This document shows positions 43,822 to 52,584 of a stretch of DNA of 64,000 nt, piece after piece. Position 1 is the stretch's first letter, and every line of letters starts with the position of its first letter. The DNA is from Frankiaceae bacterium. Lineage in GTDB: Bacteria; Actinomycetota; Actinomycetes; Mycobacteriales; SCTD01. Under the pieces are notes generated by a model, which did no database searches, was not told the DNA's origin, and worked only from the letters and a program-made list of their open reading frames with translations. Made by a program: the position numbers and the translations under genes. Location: assembly GCA_016650445.1 (NCBI GenBank), contig JAENVS010000005.1:160798-224797 (forward strand), read 5' to 3'.

Positions 43822-43835
43822 CATGTCATAACAGG
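43822..43835 (+). promoter_or_regulatory. candidate 14-bp operator upstream of the binding-protein operon
   Basis: CATGTCATAACAGG; its reverse complement CCTGTTATGACATG matches the reference at 10 of 14 positions. It lies 71 bases before the GTG of the solute-binding protein and is the weakest of the eight matches. Confidence 0.4.
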
Positions 43836-43906
43836 TTCGGATCTGTATCTACAGGCCGGCAGGAGATGTCCGCGCCACGGCGAAAGTCCCTGACGACCCG
43901 GAAGCG

Positions 43907-45589
43907 GTGTGGAGCATGGCAGAGGCCAGTAGGCGGCGGCGTCCCAAAGGGCCCGGCTACGCCTTCTCAGCGGGAGCGACGGCGACGCTGCTCCTGCTCG
44001 GCCTGGTGGCCCTCAACGCCAGCCAGCCGCCGCCTCCCACCGTCGCAGAGTTCGCACCCGCGGCGCTCGACCAGATCAAGAAGGCCCCCGACCGGCAGAC
44101 CAGCGACGTCGGCGACGCAAAGAGCGGCACGGGCATCAAGAAGGGCCCGGGCGCCAGCCCGCCTCCCCCGCCGGTTCCCACCGCGACGCCCTCCGGCCCG
44201 CAGGTCCCGCGGACGCACGACTGTCCCGGCGGCCGGCAGATCGAGGACCCGCAGTCGCCGCCATGCGTGCCCGGATGGCAGGGCGACAACGGCGGCGCCA
44301 CCGCGTTCGGGGTCACCCGCGACGAGATCCGCGTGGCAGCGCCGTACGGCACGGCCTTCACCGGCGACCCGACGCCGCAGTGGCAGGCCCTGGTCAACTT
44401 CTTCAACCAGCGCTTCGAGTTCTACGGCCGCAAGATCATCCTGAAGGGCTATCTCGCCACCGGCGACAACTTCGCCTACCCCGACCCGTCGCAGATGATC
44501 AAGGACGCGACCAAGGTCGCCGACGAGCTCAAGGCGTTCGCCTCGCTCGGCTACCCCGACCGCAAGGGGGCCGAGCACACCTACTACGACGAGCTCGCCC
44601 GCCGGAAGGTCATCAGCGTCATCGGCCGCGAGACGGCTCTCGGCACGGATGCCTACTTCGCCAAGCACGCGCCGTACCAGTGGAACCGCGGCGCCGCGAT
44701 CGACGTGCAGTTCAAGAGCTTCGGGCAGTTCGTCTGCCGCGAGTGGGCGGGCCGGGCACCGAAGTACGGCGGACCCTGGAGCCCACCGGCGTTCACGGGC
44801 ACGCCGGCCATGCGCAAGATCGGCATCCTCGTCAACCAGGCGACCGACGGCACCGAGCCCGACATCAAGCCGATGACCGACAACCTGAAGGTGTGCGGGG
44901 TCAAGCCCTTCATCGTGCGGGCGGTCGAGTCGCAGAGCCAGACCGACGCCAGCAACCCAGTGGCCCAGCTGGCCAACGAGGGTGTGACCACCGTCATCTG
45001 CGTCTGCGACGTCGGCTCATCGCGCGCCTACCTCAACGCCGCGTCGACCCAGCCGTACCACCCCGAGTGGCTGATGGGGTCCTACATCAACAACGACGTC
45101 GACAACGCGTTCTCGACGAACAGCACCGACCAGACCGACAACGTCTTCGGGATCTCCTTCCTCGACAAGTTCCTCCCGATCCAGGACACCTGGTGGTACC
45201 TCGCGATGCGGCAGGGCGACCCGAGCGTCGAGCCGCCGAAGAACGCCGGACCCATCGCGACCTACGGCAACCTGCTCCTGCTCGCGTCGGGCGTCCAGAT
45301 GGCGGGTCCCAAGCTGACGCCGCAGACCTTCGCCGACGCGCTGCACCGCACCACGTTCCCGAACCCTGGCGCCGGGCGCGCGCCGTTCTTCCAAGGCCGG
45401 GTCGGGTTCGAGGACGGCGGCTACTCGTGGCACCACGACGCCTCGACCTTCTGGTACGACGGCAGGCAGCCCGGCACCGATGACGCCACCACCCCGGGGC
45501 GGGTCTGTCACGTCCGGCACGGCGTCCGCTACGAGTACGGCGACTGGCCGAAGGAAGACCCCCCGTACAAGGCAACGCCGTGCAACTAG
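43907..45589 (+). CDS. branched-chain-type ABC transporter solute-binding protein
   Basis: 560 residues from GTG 43907; ATG 43916 is equally possible. The N-terminus has a basic stretch RRRRPKGPGY and a hydrophobic segment near residues 18-36, a membrane anchor or uncleaved signal. A Pro/Lys-rich linker follows. The periplasmic-binding-protein type I domain starts near residue 138 with FGVTRDEIRVAAPYGTAFTG, with MRKIGILVNQATDGTEPD near residue 303. It probably binds the ligand of the Liv-type transporter encoded 18 kb upstream, since no second Liv permease is visible. It starts an operon of seven genes (DUF4185, DUF5005, PhyH, SMP-30, DUF5005-Big, alpha/beta hydrolase) with overlaps or small gaps. 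Confidence 0.87.
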   Translation: MWSMAEASRRRRPKGPGYAFSAGATATLLLLGLVALNASQPPPPTVAEFAPAALDQIKKAPDRQTSDVGDAKSGTGIKKGPGASPPPPPVPTATPSGPQVPRTHDCPGGRQIEDPQSPPCVPGWQGDNGGATAFGVTRDEIRVAAPYGTAFTGDPTPQWQALVNFFNQRFEFYGRKIILKGYLATGDNFAYPDPSQMIKDATKVADELKAFASLGYPDRKGAEHTYYDELARRKVISVIGRETALGTDAYFAKHAPYQWNRGAAIDVQFKSFGQFVCREWAGRAPKYGGPWSPPAFTGTPAMRKIGILVNQATDGTEPDIKPMTDNLKVCGVKPFIVRAVESQSQTDASNPVAQLANEGVTTVICVCDVGSSRAYLNAASTQPYHPEWLMGSYINNDVDNAFSTNSTDQTDNVFGISFLDKFLPIQDTWWYLAMRQGDPSVEPPKNAGPIATYGNLLLLASGVQMAGPKLTPQTFADALHRTTFPNPGAGRAPFFQGRVGFEDGGYSWHHDASTFWYDGRQPGTDDATTPGRVCHVRHGVRYEYGDWPKEDPPYKATPCN

Positions 45590-46824
45590 GCCGGCCGCGC
45601 CTCGCCGTCGTCACTGCGCTCGTCGCCGCCGCGTCCATGGCCGCGACTGCCGGAGCGACCCTCGGCGAGTCCGGCAGCCACGCAGCCGCCCCCGACTTCA
45701 TGACCTCCAGTCAGCAGCTCGGGCCGCTCCGGCAGAACCCGCGCGTGGCGATCGTTCCGGGCGCACTGCCCGGGCGCGACAACGCGGCGAGCGTCGCCGC
45801 TGAAGGCAAGTCGTACTGGTTCTTCGGAGACACGTTCATCAACGCGCCACTGAGCGCGGTCAACAACAGCGCTGCCGTGACGTCGGACCTCGACGGCACC
45901 GACGGCATCACCGTCCTGTCCAGCACGCTCAAGACGGACGACCCGGTGGGTGCCCCCGTCGAGGAGATCGCGAAGACAGCGGACGAGCTGGCGTTCGAGA
46001 AGAAGCACGCCGGTACGACCGCGCAGTGCGAGTCGTCCTCGGACCGCTACTGCGGCTCGATGTTCGCGCACTGGCCGGGCGCAGCAGTGCACGACGCCGC
46101 CCGGCACCGGCTGATCGTGATGACCACCAAGATCTGCCGCTTCGGCCGGGCCGGCTGCCTGACGGGGTTCACCGGCACGGTGCTCGGCGGCGGCATCTCG
46201 ACGGTCGACCTGCGCACCGGTGCGGTGAAGCGGCTGCCGATCAAGCACCAGGAGCCGCACTGGGTCCCCGAGGGTCGCGATCGCACCCTGCTGTTCCCGG
46301 CGCAGACGTACTTCGGCGGTACGGCGTGGGGAGAGGGCGGCTACCTCTACTCGGCGTACGGCTGCGAACCGTACGGCTTCACCTGCAGCCTGGCGCGGGT
46401 CCCGATGGGCGCGGTCGACGATCGCGCCGCGTGGCGCTTCTATGCCGGGACGACCGGCGGCCAACCGATCTGGTCCGCCAGTGACAACAACCTGCCTCGG
46501 GTGCTGAGCACGGGTGCAGCGGGCGGGACGATCCAGTGGGCGCCCGCGATGAAGGCCTACCTCGCGATCTACACGGTGCCTTACTCGAGCGACGTCGTGT
46601 ATCAGACCGCCGCGCACCCGTGGGGTCCCTGGTCGGCGCCGGGCCGCCTGTTCGACACGCTTGCTCCCCGCGGCGAGGTGCCGAACTACGCGGCGTTTGC
46701 TCACCCCGAGTACTCCCCCGACGGCGGACTCACCCAGTACGTCACCTACTACCACAGCGGCTACGGCGAGCTGGAGCTCGTTCGCGTCCGCTTCTGCCCC
46801 GCCGGCAGCACCGTCTGCACGTGA
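45580..46824 (+). CDS. secreted DUF4185-like protein
   Basis: 414 residues from GTG 45580, overlapping the binding-protein gene by 10 bases. A signal peptide, RPRLAVVTALVAAASMAATAGA, is present. The mature part has GKSYWFFGDTFINAPLSAVNNSAAV near residue 80, the WFFGDTF motif typical of DUF4185, and later TYFGGTAWGEGGYLYSAYGCEPYGF and PWGPWSAPGRLF. Several cysteine pairs (CESSSDRYC, CRFGRAGC) suggest disulfides. The fold is likely a five-bladed beta-propeller. The enzymatic function of DUF4185 is not established to my knowledge. Position in a glycan operon suggests recognition or cleavage of an extracellular polysaccharide. Confidence 0.77.
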   Translation: MQLGRPRLAVVTALVAAASMAATAGATLGESGSHAAAPDFMTSSQQLGPLRQNPRVAIVPGALPGRDNAASVAAEGKSYWFFGDTFINAPLSAVNNSAAVTSDLDGTDGITVLSSTLKTDDPVGAPVEEIAKTADELAFEKKHAGTTAQCESSSDRYCGSMFAHWPGAAVHDAARHRLIVMTTKICRFGRAGCLTGFTGTVLGGGISTVDLRTGAVKRLPIKHQEPHWVPEGRDRTLLFPAQTYFGGTAWGEGGYLYSAYGCEPYGFTCSLARVPMGAVDDRAAWRFYAGTTGGQPIWSASDNNLPRVLSTGAAGGTIQWAPAMKAYLAIYTVPYSSDVVYQTAAHPWGPWSAPGRLFDTLAPRGEVPNYAAFAHPEYSPDGGLTQYVTYYHSGYGELELVRVRFCPAGSTVCT

Positions 46825-46853
46825 CCAACCCGACTCCTAGCCAGGGACACAAC

Positions 46854-47966
46854 ATGAAGCTCCGCGTCTACGTCGCGTTCCTCGGACTGCTGGTGGTGTC
46901 AGCGGCGAGCGGGCTCGCGCCCAGCGCGACCGCCGCCGTCGCCGCCAAGCCGCACGTCGCGCTACAGCAGCTGTTCGACGGCTACGGCGACTCGGGCAAG
47001 GGCAGCACCTGGACGGGCGGTGCCCCGGTGCAGAGCGTGTCCCTCCCGGACGGCCGGACCGCCTGGTCCTTCGCGACGACCTACCTCGGCACCGTCGCCA
47101 AGAACAAGTCACGCGACGCCGCGACGCCGACCGTGCACAGCTCGTGGGTGATCCAGGCCAAGGGCAACGGCAAGCTGACGACGACGGTGCTCGGCGCCGG
47201 CAACACCGACTTCTACCCGTCACCGGTGCCGGGCGCCTTCTACGAGCCGGCTGGCGCCGTGGTGGAGAACGGAAAGCTCTACCAGCTGCTGTGGCTGACC
47301 GCCGACGTCAACAACCCCGTCCGGATCGACGTCGCCACGATCTCGCTCCCGTCGTTCACGCTGGAGGGGATCACCACCACGAAGTTCCTCGACACCCACT
47401 CGGTGCAGACCAGCGCGCAGCTGTATCCCACGGTGTGGGGTGGGGCCGTCGTGCAGGACAGCACGTACACCTACGTGTACGGCACGGAGAACACGTACGC
47501 CGACTTCGCCAACTTCGCCCACGTCGCGCGCATCCCCCGCGGGCAGTTCGCGACCGGGACACCGGAGTACTGGAGCGGGTCGGGGTGGGACGCGACGACG
47601 CCGCTCACATCAGCCCGGATCTTCGGCGGCACCACGCTCGGCGGTGTGCACCTCACTGGCAGCAACGGGGCCGGAGGCCTGCGCCTGGTTGCCCAGGGCT
47701 ACGGCGTGGGCACGAGCGCGTACGACGTCATGATGTGGACCGCGAAGCAGCCCCAGGGCCCGTACAAGTCGACCTTCGTCTACACCATCAAGAAGGAGCC
47801 GGGCGACAACGGCTGCTGTGCCCTCGCCTACTACCCGATGGAGGTCCCGCAGTACGAGACGGGCCCGTCCAGTCTCGTCGTCGGTTATCTCGACGACGGG
47901 GGCACGGATCACACGAGCAACGTCCGGCTCTACCGGCCGCGCTTCGTCAACGGCACGATCGGCTGA
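46854..47966 (+). CDS. secreted DUF5005/DUF4185-like protein (paralogue B)
   Basis: 370 residues from ATG 46854. A signal peptide covers residues 1-31 (KLRVYVAFLGLLVVSAASG). The mature start, LQQLFDGYGDSGKGSTWTGG, followed by SLPDGRTAWSFATTYLGTV, clearly parallels the copies at 40508-41608 and 49656-51428. It diverges later: the GDTxLG motif is changed to ATTYLG, which could affect a metal or catalytic aspartate. Near the end, VRLYRPRFVNG corresponds to RNYRPRFLRV in paralogue A. It follows the DUF4185 gene by 29 bases and precedes the PhyH gene by 9. No further function can be assigned. Confidence 0.73.
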   Translation: MKLRVYVAFLGLLVVSAASGLAPSATAAVAAKPHVALQQLFDGYGDSGKGSTWTGGAPVQSVSLPDGRTAWSFATTYLGTVAKNKSRDAATPTVHSSWVIQAKGNGKLTTTVLGAGNTDFYPSPVPGAFYEPAGAVVENGKLYQLLWLTADVNNPVRIDVATISLPSFTLEGITTTKFLDTHSVQTSAQLYPTVWGGAVVQDSTYTYVYGTENTYADFANFAHVARIPRGQFATGTPEYWSGSGWDATTPLTSARIFGGTTLGGVHLTGSNGAGGLRLVAQGYGVGTSAYDVMMWTAKQPQGPYKSTFVYTIKKEPGDNGCCALAYYPMEVPQYETGPSSLVVGYLDDGGTDHTSNVRLYRPRFVNGTIG

Positions 47967-47975
47967 GGTAGCCAG

Positions 47976-48770
47976 ATGCTGGACCGGCAGCGCTACATCT
48001 TCGACGTGCAGGGCTACCTCGTTCTGCCCGGTGTCCTGGACCTGCAGCAGGTTGCCCGCCTGCGGGCACTGCTGGAGACGCGGGCCACCGACCCACGGTT
48101 CGGGGGTCACTTCCCGCCGCGTGACGACGGCTCCGTCGAGGCACTCGACTTCGTCGGCTGGGATGCCGAGCTGGCCGCGCTGCTCGACAACGACCGCGTC
48201 ACCGCGGTCCTGGGCGAGCTTCTCGGGACGGGCTATCGCCTCGACCACTACTACGGGATGCGACAGCCGCGGGGCACGGGCCTGCTCGCACTGCATGGCG
48301 GCGGTCACGGGATGGACGAGACCTTCTACGCCTGCAAGGGCGGGCAGATCCGCACCGGGCTGACGGTGGTGAGCTGGGCGCTCTCCGACACTCCGGCAGC
48401 CGGCGGCGGGTTCGCGTGCGTCCCTGGCAGTCACAAGGCGAACTTCAGCCTGCCTGAGTTCGCCGACGCGTTCTTCGCCGGTGAGATCGTCGCTCTCCCG
48501 GAAGCACCTGATCTCGTCCGCGAGGTCCCAGTGAAAGCGGGCGACGTGCTCGTCTTCACCGAGGCGCTGGCGCACGCGGCCACGACCTGGCAGGGCGAGG
48601 ACGCCCGTTGGGCCCTGCTCTTCAAGTACTGCCCCGGCTGGGCGTCCTGGGCCCGGCACCGCCCCCCCTCGAGCGCGACCCTCACCGAGCTCACTGAGCG
48701 CCAGCGACTGCTGTTCGAGGCGCCCTACGTCGAGTCGCCGCGCGACGCGACGACCTTGGGCGTTTCATGA
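47976..48770 (+). CDS. phytanoyl-CoA dioxygenase (PhyH) family protein
   Basis: 264 residues from ATG 47976. It opens with the family start FDVQGYLVLPGVLDLQQVARL. Iron-ligand candidates are the histidines of LHGGGHGMDE near residue 110 and of FTEALAHAATTW near residue 198. PAAGGGFACVPGSHKANF is the characteristic substrate-loop region. The canonical HxD spacing is not obvious here, so the metal site is less certain than the fold. These Fe(II)/2-oxoglutarate enzymes hydroxylate small molecules, including sugar derivatives. It overlaps the SMP-30 gene by 4 bases. Its function in glycan breakdown may be removal of a methyl or other substituent by hydroxylation, which is an inference. Confidence 0.8.
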   Translation: MLDRQRYIFDVQGYLVLPGVLDLQQVARLRALLETRATDPRFGGHFPPRDDGSVEALDFVGWDAELAALLDNDRVTAVLGELLGTGYRLDHYYGMRQPRGTGLLALHGGGHGMDETFYACKGGQIRTGLTVVSWALSDTPAAGGGFACVPGSHKANFSLPEFADAFFAGEIVALPEAPDLVREVPVKAGDVLVFTEALAHAATTWQGEDARWALLFKYCPGWASWARHRPPSSATLTELTERQRLLFEAPYVESPRDATTLGVS

Positions 48771-49645
48771 GCGTGCGGGAGCTCACGGCCGAGCTGGTGT
48801 CCAGCCCCGCGGCGGACTTCGGCGAGGGGCCGCTGTGGGACGACACCGAGGGCGTGCTCTGGTGGACCGACATCGTCGGCAGCGCCGTCCACCGCTATGA
48901 CCCGAGGTCGGGCACCGACACGCGCATCGACGTCGAACGCACGGTGGGCGCGATCGCGCTGCGCGCCAGCGGCGGCCTGGTCGTCGCTGCGCGCGGCGGG
49001 TTCGGCGCCCTGGCCCTCGACGGCACGATCGAGCTTCTGGCGGCGGTGAACGACGAGGACCCGTCGATGCGGATGAACGACGGCAAGTGCGATCGCGCCG
49101 GCCGGTTCTACGCCTCCACGATGGCGTTCGCGGCCACACCCGGAGTCGGTGAACTGGTCCGCATGGACTCCGACCGGTCGGTGCATGTGCAGGACAAGGC
49201 CCTGACGATCGGCAACGGCCTTGCGTGGACCGCGGACGGCAGCCGGCTCTACTTCGTCGAGACGATGAGCGGCGGGGTGGACGTCTTCGACGTCGACGTG
49301 GTTACCGGCGACCTGTCCAACCGGCGACGGGCGTTCGACATCCCGGCGGAGGCCGGTCTGCCGGACGGCATGTGCATCGACGACGAGGGAGCACTGTGGG
49401 TGGCCATGTGGCAGGGGGGCGCCGTACGCCGATACTCCCCGGCCGGCGACCTGCTCGCGGTGGTGAACCTCCCGGTGAGCAACGTGACCTGCCCCGCGTT
49501 CGCCGGTCCCGGCCTGGACCAGCTCTGGATCACGACGGCCGCGCCACGACACGCGGACAGCGCTGCCGACGAACCCCTCGGTGGCGCGCTGTTCCGGGTC
49601 GACCCCGGCGTCACCGGTCCCCCTCCCGCGCCGTACAGAGGATGA
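48767..49645 (+). CDS. SMP-30/gluconolactonase family lactonase
   Basis: 292 residues from ATG 48767 (ATGA overlap). The six-bladed propeller pattern is clear: FGEGPLWDDTEGVLWWTDI near residue 19 (metal-binding Glu), then MRMNDGKCDRAGRFYASTM near residue 102 with the conserved Asn-Asp. GNGLAWTADGSRLYFVET follows near residue 146, and GLPDGMCIDDEGALWVAMW near residue 197 has the catalytic Asp and Asn-type ligands. The family hydrolyses sugar lactones such as gluconolactone, fuconolactone or L-arabinolactone. In this locus it is the natural lactonase between a sugar dehydrogenase (SDR at 7249 or Gfo/Idh) and the dehydratase at 9500. The gene immediately after it encodes another secreted DUF5005-like protein. 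Confidence 0.9.
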   Translation: MSVRELTAELVSSPAADFGEGPLWDDTEGVLWWTDIVGSAVHRYDPRSGTDTRIDVERTVGAIALRASGGLVVAARGGFGALALDGTIELLAAVNDEDPSMRMNDGKCDRAGRFYASTMAFAATPGVGELVRMDSDRSVHVQDKALTIGNGLAWTADGSRLYFVETMSGGVDVFDVDVVTGDLSNRRRAFDIPAEAGLPDGMCIDDEGALWVAMWQGGAVRRYSPAGDLLAVVNLPVSNVTCPAFAGPGLDQLWITTAAPRHADSAADEPLGGALFRVDPGVTGPPPAPYRG

Positions 49646-49655
49646 AGCGCCCGTG

Positions 49656-51428
49656 ATGAACCGCAGCCAGCACCGACGCAGCAACCGGCGCAGTCAAAGA
49701 GCGCGGCTGCTGCTGACGGTGCTCGCGGTCTGCTTCCTGACCGTCGCGCCGGCCGTCGACCCCGCGCAGGCCGCCGGTCCGGTGGTGACCACAGACCCGT
49801 TGCAGGCGCTGTTCTGGGACTACGGGGATGCCGCCCAGGGCGACCGCTGGACCGGTTCGGACGGCGCTTACGACGTCGCGCTCCCCGATGGACGGCGCAT
49901 CTGGATGTGGGGTGACACCTACCTCGGCAGGGTGAATCCCGACCACTCCCGCGACACTCAGGGCTTTCTCCACCACGCCTTCACGATCCAGAACGCGGAC
50001 GGCGCGCTCGGAGAGACGGTCTACAAGCACAACGACGGCTTCGGCGACCGCGCGATCATCCCGACGGCTGACGGCCAGACGTACTACTGGCTCGGCGACG
50101 GGACGGTCGAGGGCAACAAGTACCGCCAGTTCGTCTACCGCATCGTCGGTGGGTTCATCGCCGGCGTGGACATCGCCACGTTCGCTCTGCCGGCGTTCAC
50201 CTACGAGGGCCTGACCAGCATGCCGGGCGCGTACGTGCCCGGCGAGGGCACGCCGATGGAGTTCGGCGTGTCCATCGTCGAGGAGGACGACTACACCTAC
50301 GTCTACGGCTGCGAGAGCGAGGTGGTCGACAAGTTCCTTCATGTCGCCCGGGTGCCGAAGGGTCATCTCCTCGACGGTCAGTGGGAGTACTGGAACGGCA
50401 CCTCGTGGTCGACGGTCGCCATCGGCTCGGCCCGCATCCGCAGCGGCGTGGCCGACGAGATGAGCGTCGTCAAGACGAGGAGCGGCTACCGGGCGGTGGC
50501 GACCTTCGTCGGGATCACCAACCAGATCTTCATGTACACCGCCCCGGCTCCGCAGGGCCCGTGGAGTGCCGGCACCCTGCTCTACACGACACCGGAGAGC
50601 AACAGCGAGACGATCACGTACAACGCCAAGGAGCATCCCGACTTCGACGGGCCCGATCACATCGTCATCAGCTACAACGTCAACACGCAGACGGGCAACA
50701 CCGCGGGGCAGTACTCCGACGTCGACAACTACCGGCCGAGGTGGATCAGGGTCGCCGTACCGTCAGACCTTGCGGCGACGGCAGCGACCGCACCTGACAG
50801 CTACACGGTCGGCCAGGAACGCGTCCTCGACGTCCCGGCTCCCGGCGTGCTCGCCAACGACACGAGAGGCACGGCAGCCACGGCGAGCCTGACCGCGGCG
50901 CCGGCCCACGGCACCGCCACACTTCGCCCGGACGGGTCCTTCTCCTACGTGCCGGTCGACGGCTTCGTCGGCACGGACAGCATCGGCTACGCGCTGCACG
51001 ACGGAAGTCGCACGGTGACGGGCGTAGCCACCGTGACCGTCACACCCGTCGAGACCAGCGCGGTCGAGTGCGACGCTGCTTCAGTAGCCCGACAGGGGCC
51101 GTGGAAGCGCGTCGCCGATCCCGCTGCCCAAGGCGGCCTGCGCTGCCAGGTGGAAGCGGCAGCCGGGGGCAGCACCCGACCATCGCTGAGCCTGACGTTC
51201 AGCGGTGACCGGGCCGATGTCGGCTACCTGACCTGCCCCACCTGCGGCACCGCCACCGTCTTCGTCGACGGCATCCGCGTCGGATCGTTCGACGAGCGTG
51301 CGTCGACCTCGACGACCCGGGTCTTCCGGATCCGACACCTGTCCCCGGGGAGCCACGTCGTCAAGGTCGAGGCCGACCAGCGTCCCGGCTCGTCGGTGAC
51401 CGTGGACGGCTTCGCCGTGGCAACCTGA
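49656..51428 (+). CDS. secreted multidomain DUF5005/DUF4185-like protein with Big/cadherin-like and C-terminal beta domains (paralogue C)
   Basis: 590 residues from ATG 49656; GTG 49653 is just upstream. The signal peptide spans residues 1-44 (RLLLTVLAVCFLTVAPAV). The DUF5005-like part spans residues 50-370: LQALFWDYGDAAQGDRWTGSD, LPDGRRIWMWGDTYLGRV, VDIATFALPAFTYEGL and APQGPWSAGTLLYTTPE, matching paralogue A closely. Residues 375-465 are a Big_9-type repeat (VLANDTRGTAA, GSFSYVPVDGFVGTDS). The last 120 residues form a beta-sandwich with TCPTCGTATVFVDG, likely carbohydrate-binding. The modular build fits a secreted enzyme or binding protein acting on a large polymer. Function is otherwise unknown. 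Confidence 0.77.
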   Translation: MNRSQHRRSNRRSQRARLLLTVLAVCFLTVAPAVDPAQAAGPVVTTDPLQALFWDYGDAAQGDRWTGSDGAYDVALPDGRRIWMWGDTYLGRVNPDHSRDTQGFLHHAFTIQNADGALGETVYKHNDGFGDRAIIPTADGQTYYWLGDGTVEGNKYRQFVYRIVGGFIAGVDIATFALPAFTYEGLTSMPGAYVPGEGTPMEFGVSIVEEDDYTYVYGCESEVVDKFLHVARVPKGHLLDGQWEYWNGTSWSTVAIGSARIRSGVADEMSVVKTRSGYRAVATFVGITNQIFMYTAPAPQGPWSAGTLLYTTPESNSETITYNAKEHPDFDGPDHIVISYNVNTQTGNTAGQYSDVDNYRPRWIRVAVPSDLAATAATAPDSYTVGQERVLDVPAPGVLANDTRGTAATASLTAAPAHGTATLRPDGSFSYVPVDGFVGTDSIGYALHDGSRTVTGVATVTVTPVETSAVECDAASVARQGPWKRVADPAAQGGLRCQVEAAAGGSTRPSLSLTFSGDRADVGYLTCPTCGTATVFVDGIRVGSFDERASTSTTRVFRIRHLSPGSHVVKVEADQRPGSSVTVDGFAVAT

Positions 51429-51466
51429 CGCCTCACGTCCGCGCGACATGTCAGAGGAGGTCCGCG

Positions 51467-52300
51467 ATGAGAGATGTCGACAGTCTTCTTCGCGAGCTGG
51501 GCGGCAGCAGCCTGGTGGAGATGCGAGCCGGTCTGGACGCGCTCGCCGCCTCGGTCACGGTGACCTCACCGGTGCACGACGTCCGCAGCACGGAGCTCGA
51601 GCTGCCGGGCCGCACCGTCCCGATCCGCATCTACCGACCCGCGCCCGACGACCTACCGCGCCTGATGTGGTTTCACGGCGGCGGCTACGTGTCCGGAAGC
51701 CTGGACGCCATCGACCCGACCTGTCGCGAGCTCGCCCTCCGCGCTCAGGTCGAGGTCGTCTCCGTCGGCTACCGCCTCGCACCGGAGCACCGCTTCCCGG
51801 CCGGGCTCGACGACTGCCTGGAAGCAGCCGCTGCACTACGGCCGCATGCCGTCGGGGGTGACAGCGCCGGCGGCGGACTCGCCGCGGCTGTCGCGCAGCG
51901 GGTCGCTGGACTGCAAGCGCAGGTCCTGCTGTGCCCCTGGTTGGACGGCACGTTGACGCTGCCGTCGGTGCGGGCCAACAGCGCCCCGGACGGCCTCAAC
52001 GAGTCCGCGCTGCGGATCTTCGCCGAGCTCTACGCCGACGATCCGACCGACCCTGGCGTCTCACCGTTGCATGCGCCCCAGGTCTCGCAGGCCGCCCCGG
52101 CCGTCATCGTGACGGCGGGTCAGGACCCCCTGTGCGACGACGGCGACCGGTACGCCGAGAAGCTCCTCGCGGCCGGAGTTGCCGTCCATGCCCGCCGCTG
52201 GGACGAGCAGATCCACGGCTTCCCCGGCATGACCGCGGTGACGCCGGCCGCAGCTGAGTCACTGCAGTGGGCCGCGGACCGACTCCGCGAGCTGCTCTGA
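51467..52300 (+). CDS. alpha/beta hydrolase, hormone-sensitive-lipase type
   Basis: 277 residues from ATG 51467 with a strong AGGAGG 6 bases upstream. HSL-family motifs are WFHGGGYVSGS near residue 69 (oxyanion hole) and VGGDSAGGGLAAAV near residue 128 (nucleophile serine). The acid is probably in TAGQDPLCDDGDR, and the His is in EQIHGFPGM near residue 250. It should hydrolyse small esters, for example acyl groups on sugars. It is the last gene of the operon that starts at 43907, with a 38-base gap after the secreted paralogue C. Substrate unknown. Confidence 0.88.
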   Translation: MRDVDSLLRELGGSSLVEMRAGLDALAASVTVTSPVHDVRSTELELPGRTVPIRIYRPAPDDLPRLMWFHGGGYVSGSLDAIDPTCRELALRAQVEVVSVGYRLAPEHRFPAGLDDCLEAAAALRPHAVGGDSAGGGLAAAVAQRVAGLQAQVLLCPWLDGTLTLPSVRANSAPDGLNESALRIFAELYADDPTDPGVSPLHAPQVSQAAPAVIVTAGQDPLCDDGDRYAEKLLAAGVAVHARRWDEQIHGFPGMTAVTPAAAESLQWAADRLRELL

Positions 52301-52584
52301 ACGCCGAGCAACTCACCGATGCGCTGGTGTTGGAGCGCGTATCTAGGGTGATGCCGGGATGCCGCAGACCACGGCAGTGGTGGCACTGACCTGGCAGTGC
52401 CCCGAGCACCGCGCCACGATCCAGCCCCACCGGCTCCCGAACCCGCTGACCACGGTGAAGATGCCGACGAGGCGCGAGCGCTTAGTTAGCCGCAGCGAGA
52501 GCCGTCGCGCAAAGGGCAGCCCTGCCCGCGCACCTCAGACAAGGTCGCCTTGACGCGATCCAATCGACAGGGCTACCTTGTCCG

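Noticed and set aside
52359..52553. 64-residue plus-strand reading frame after the alpha/beta hydrolase
   Set aside because: Low-complexity Arg/Thr/Pro composition, no recognisable motif or start signal, and no support from context. The 285 bases between 52300 and 52585 show nothing else convincing.
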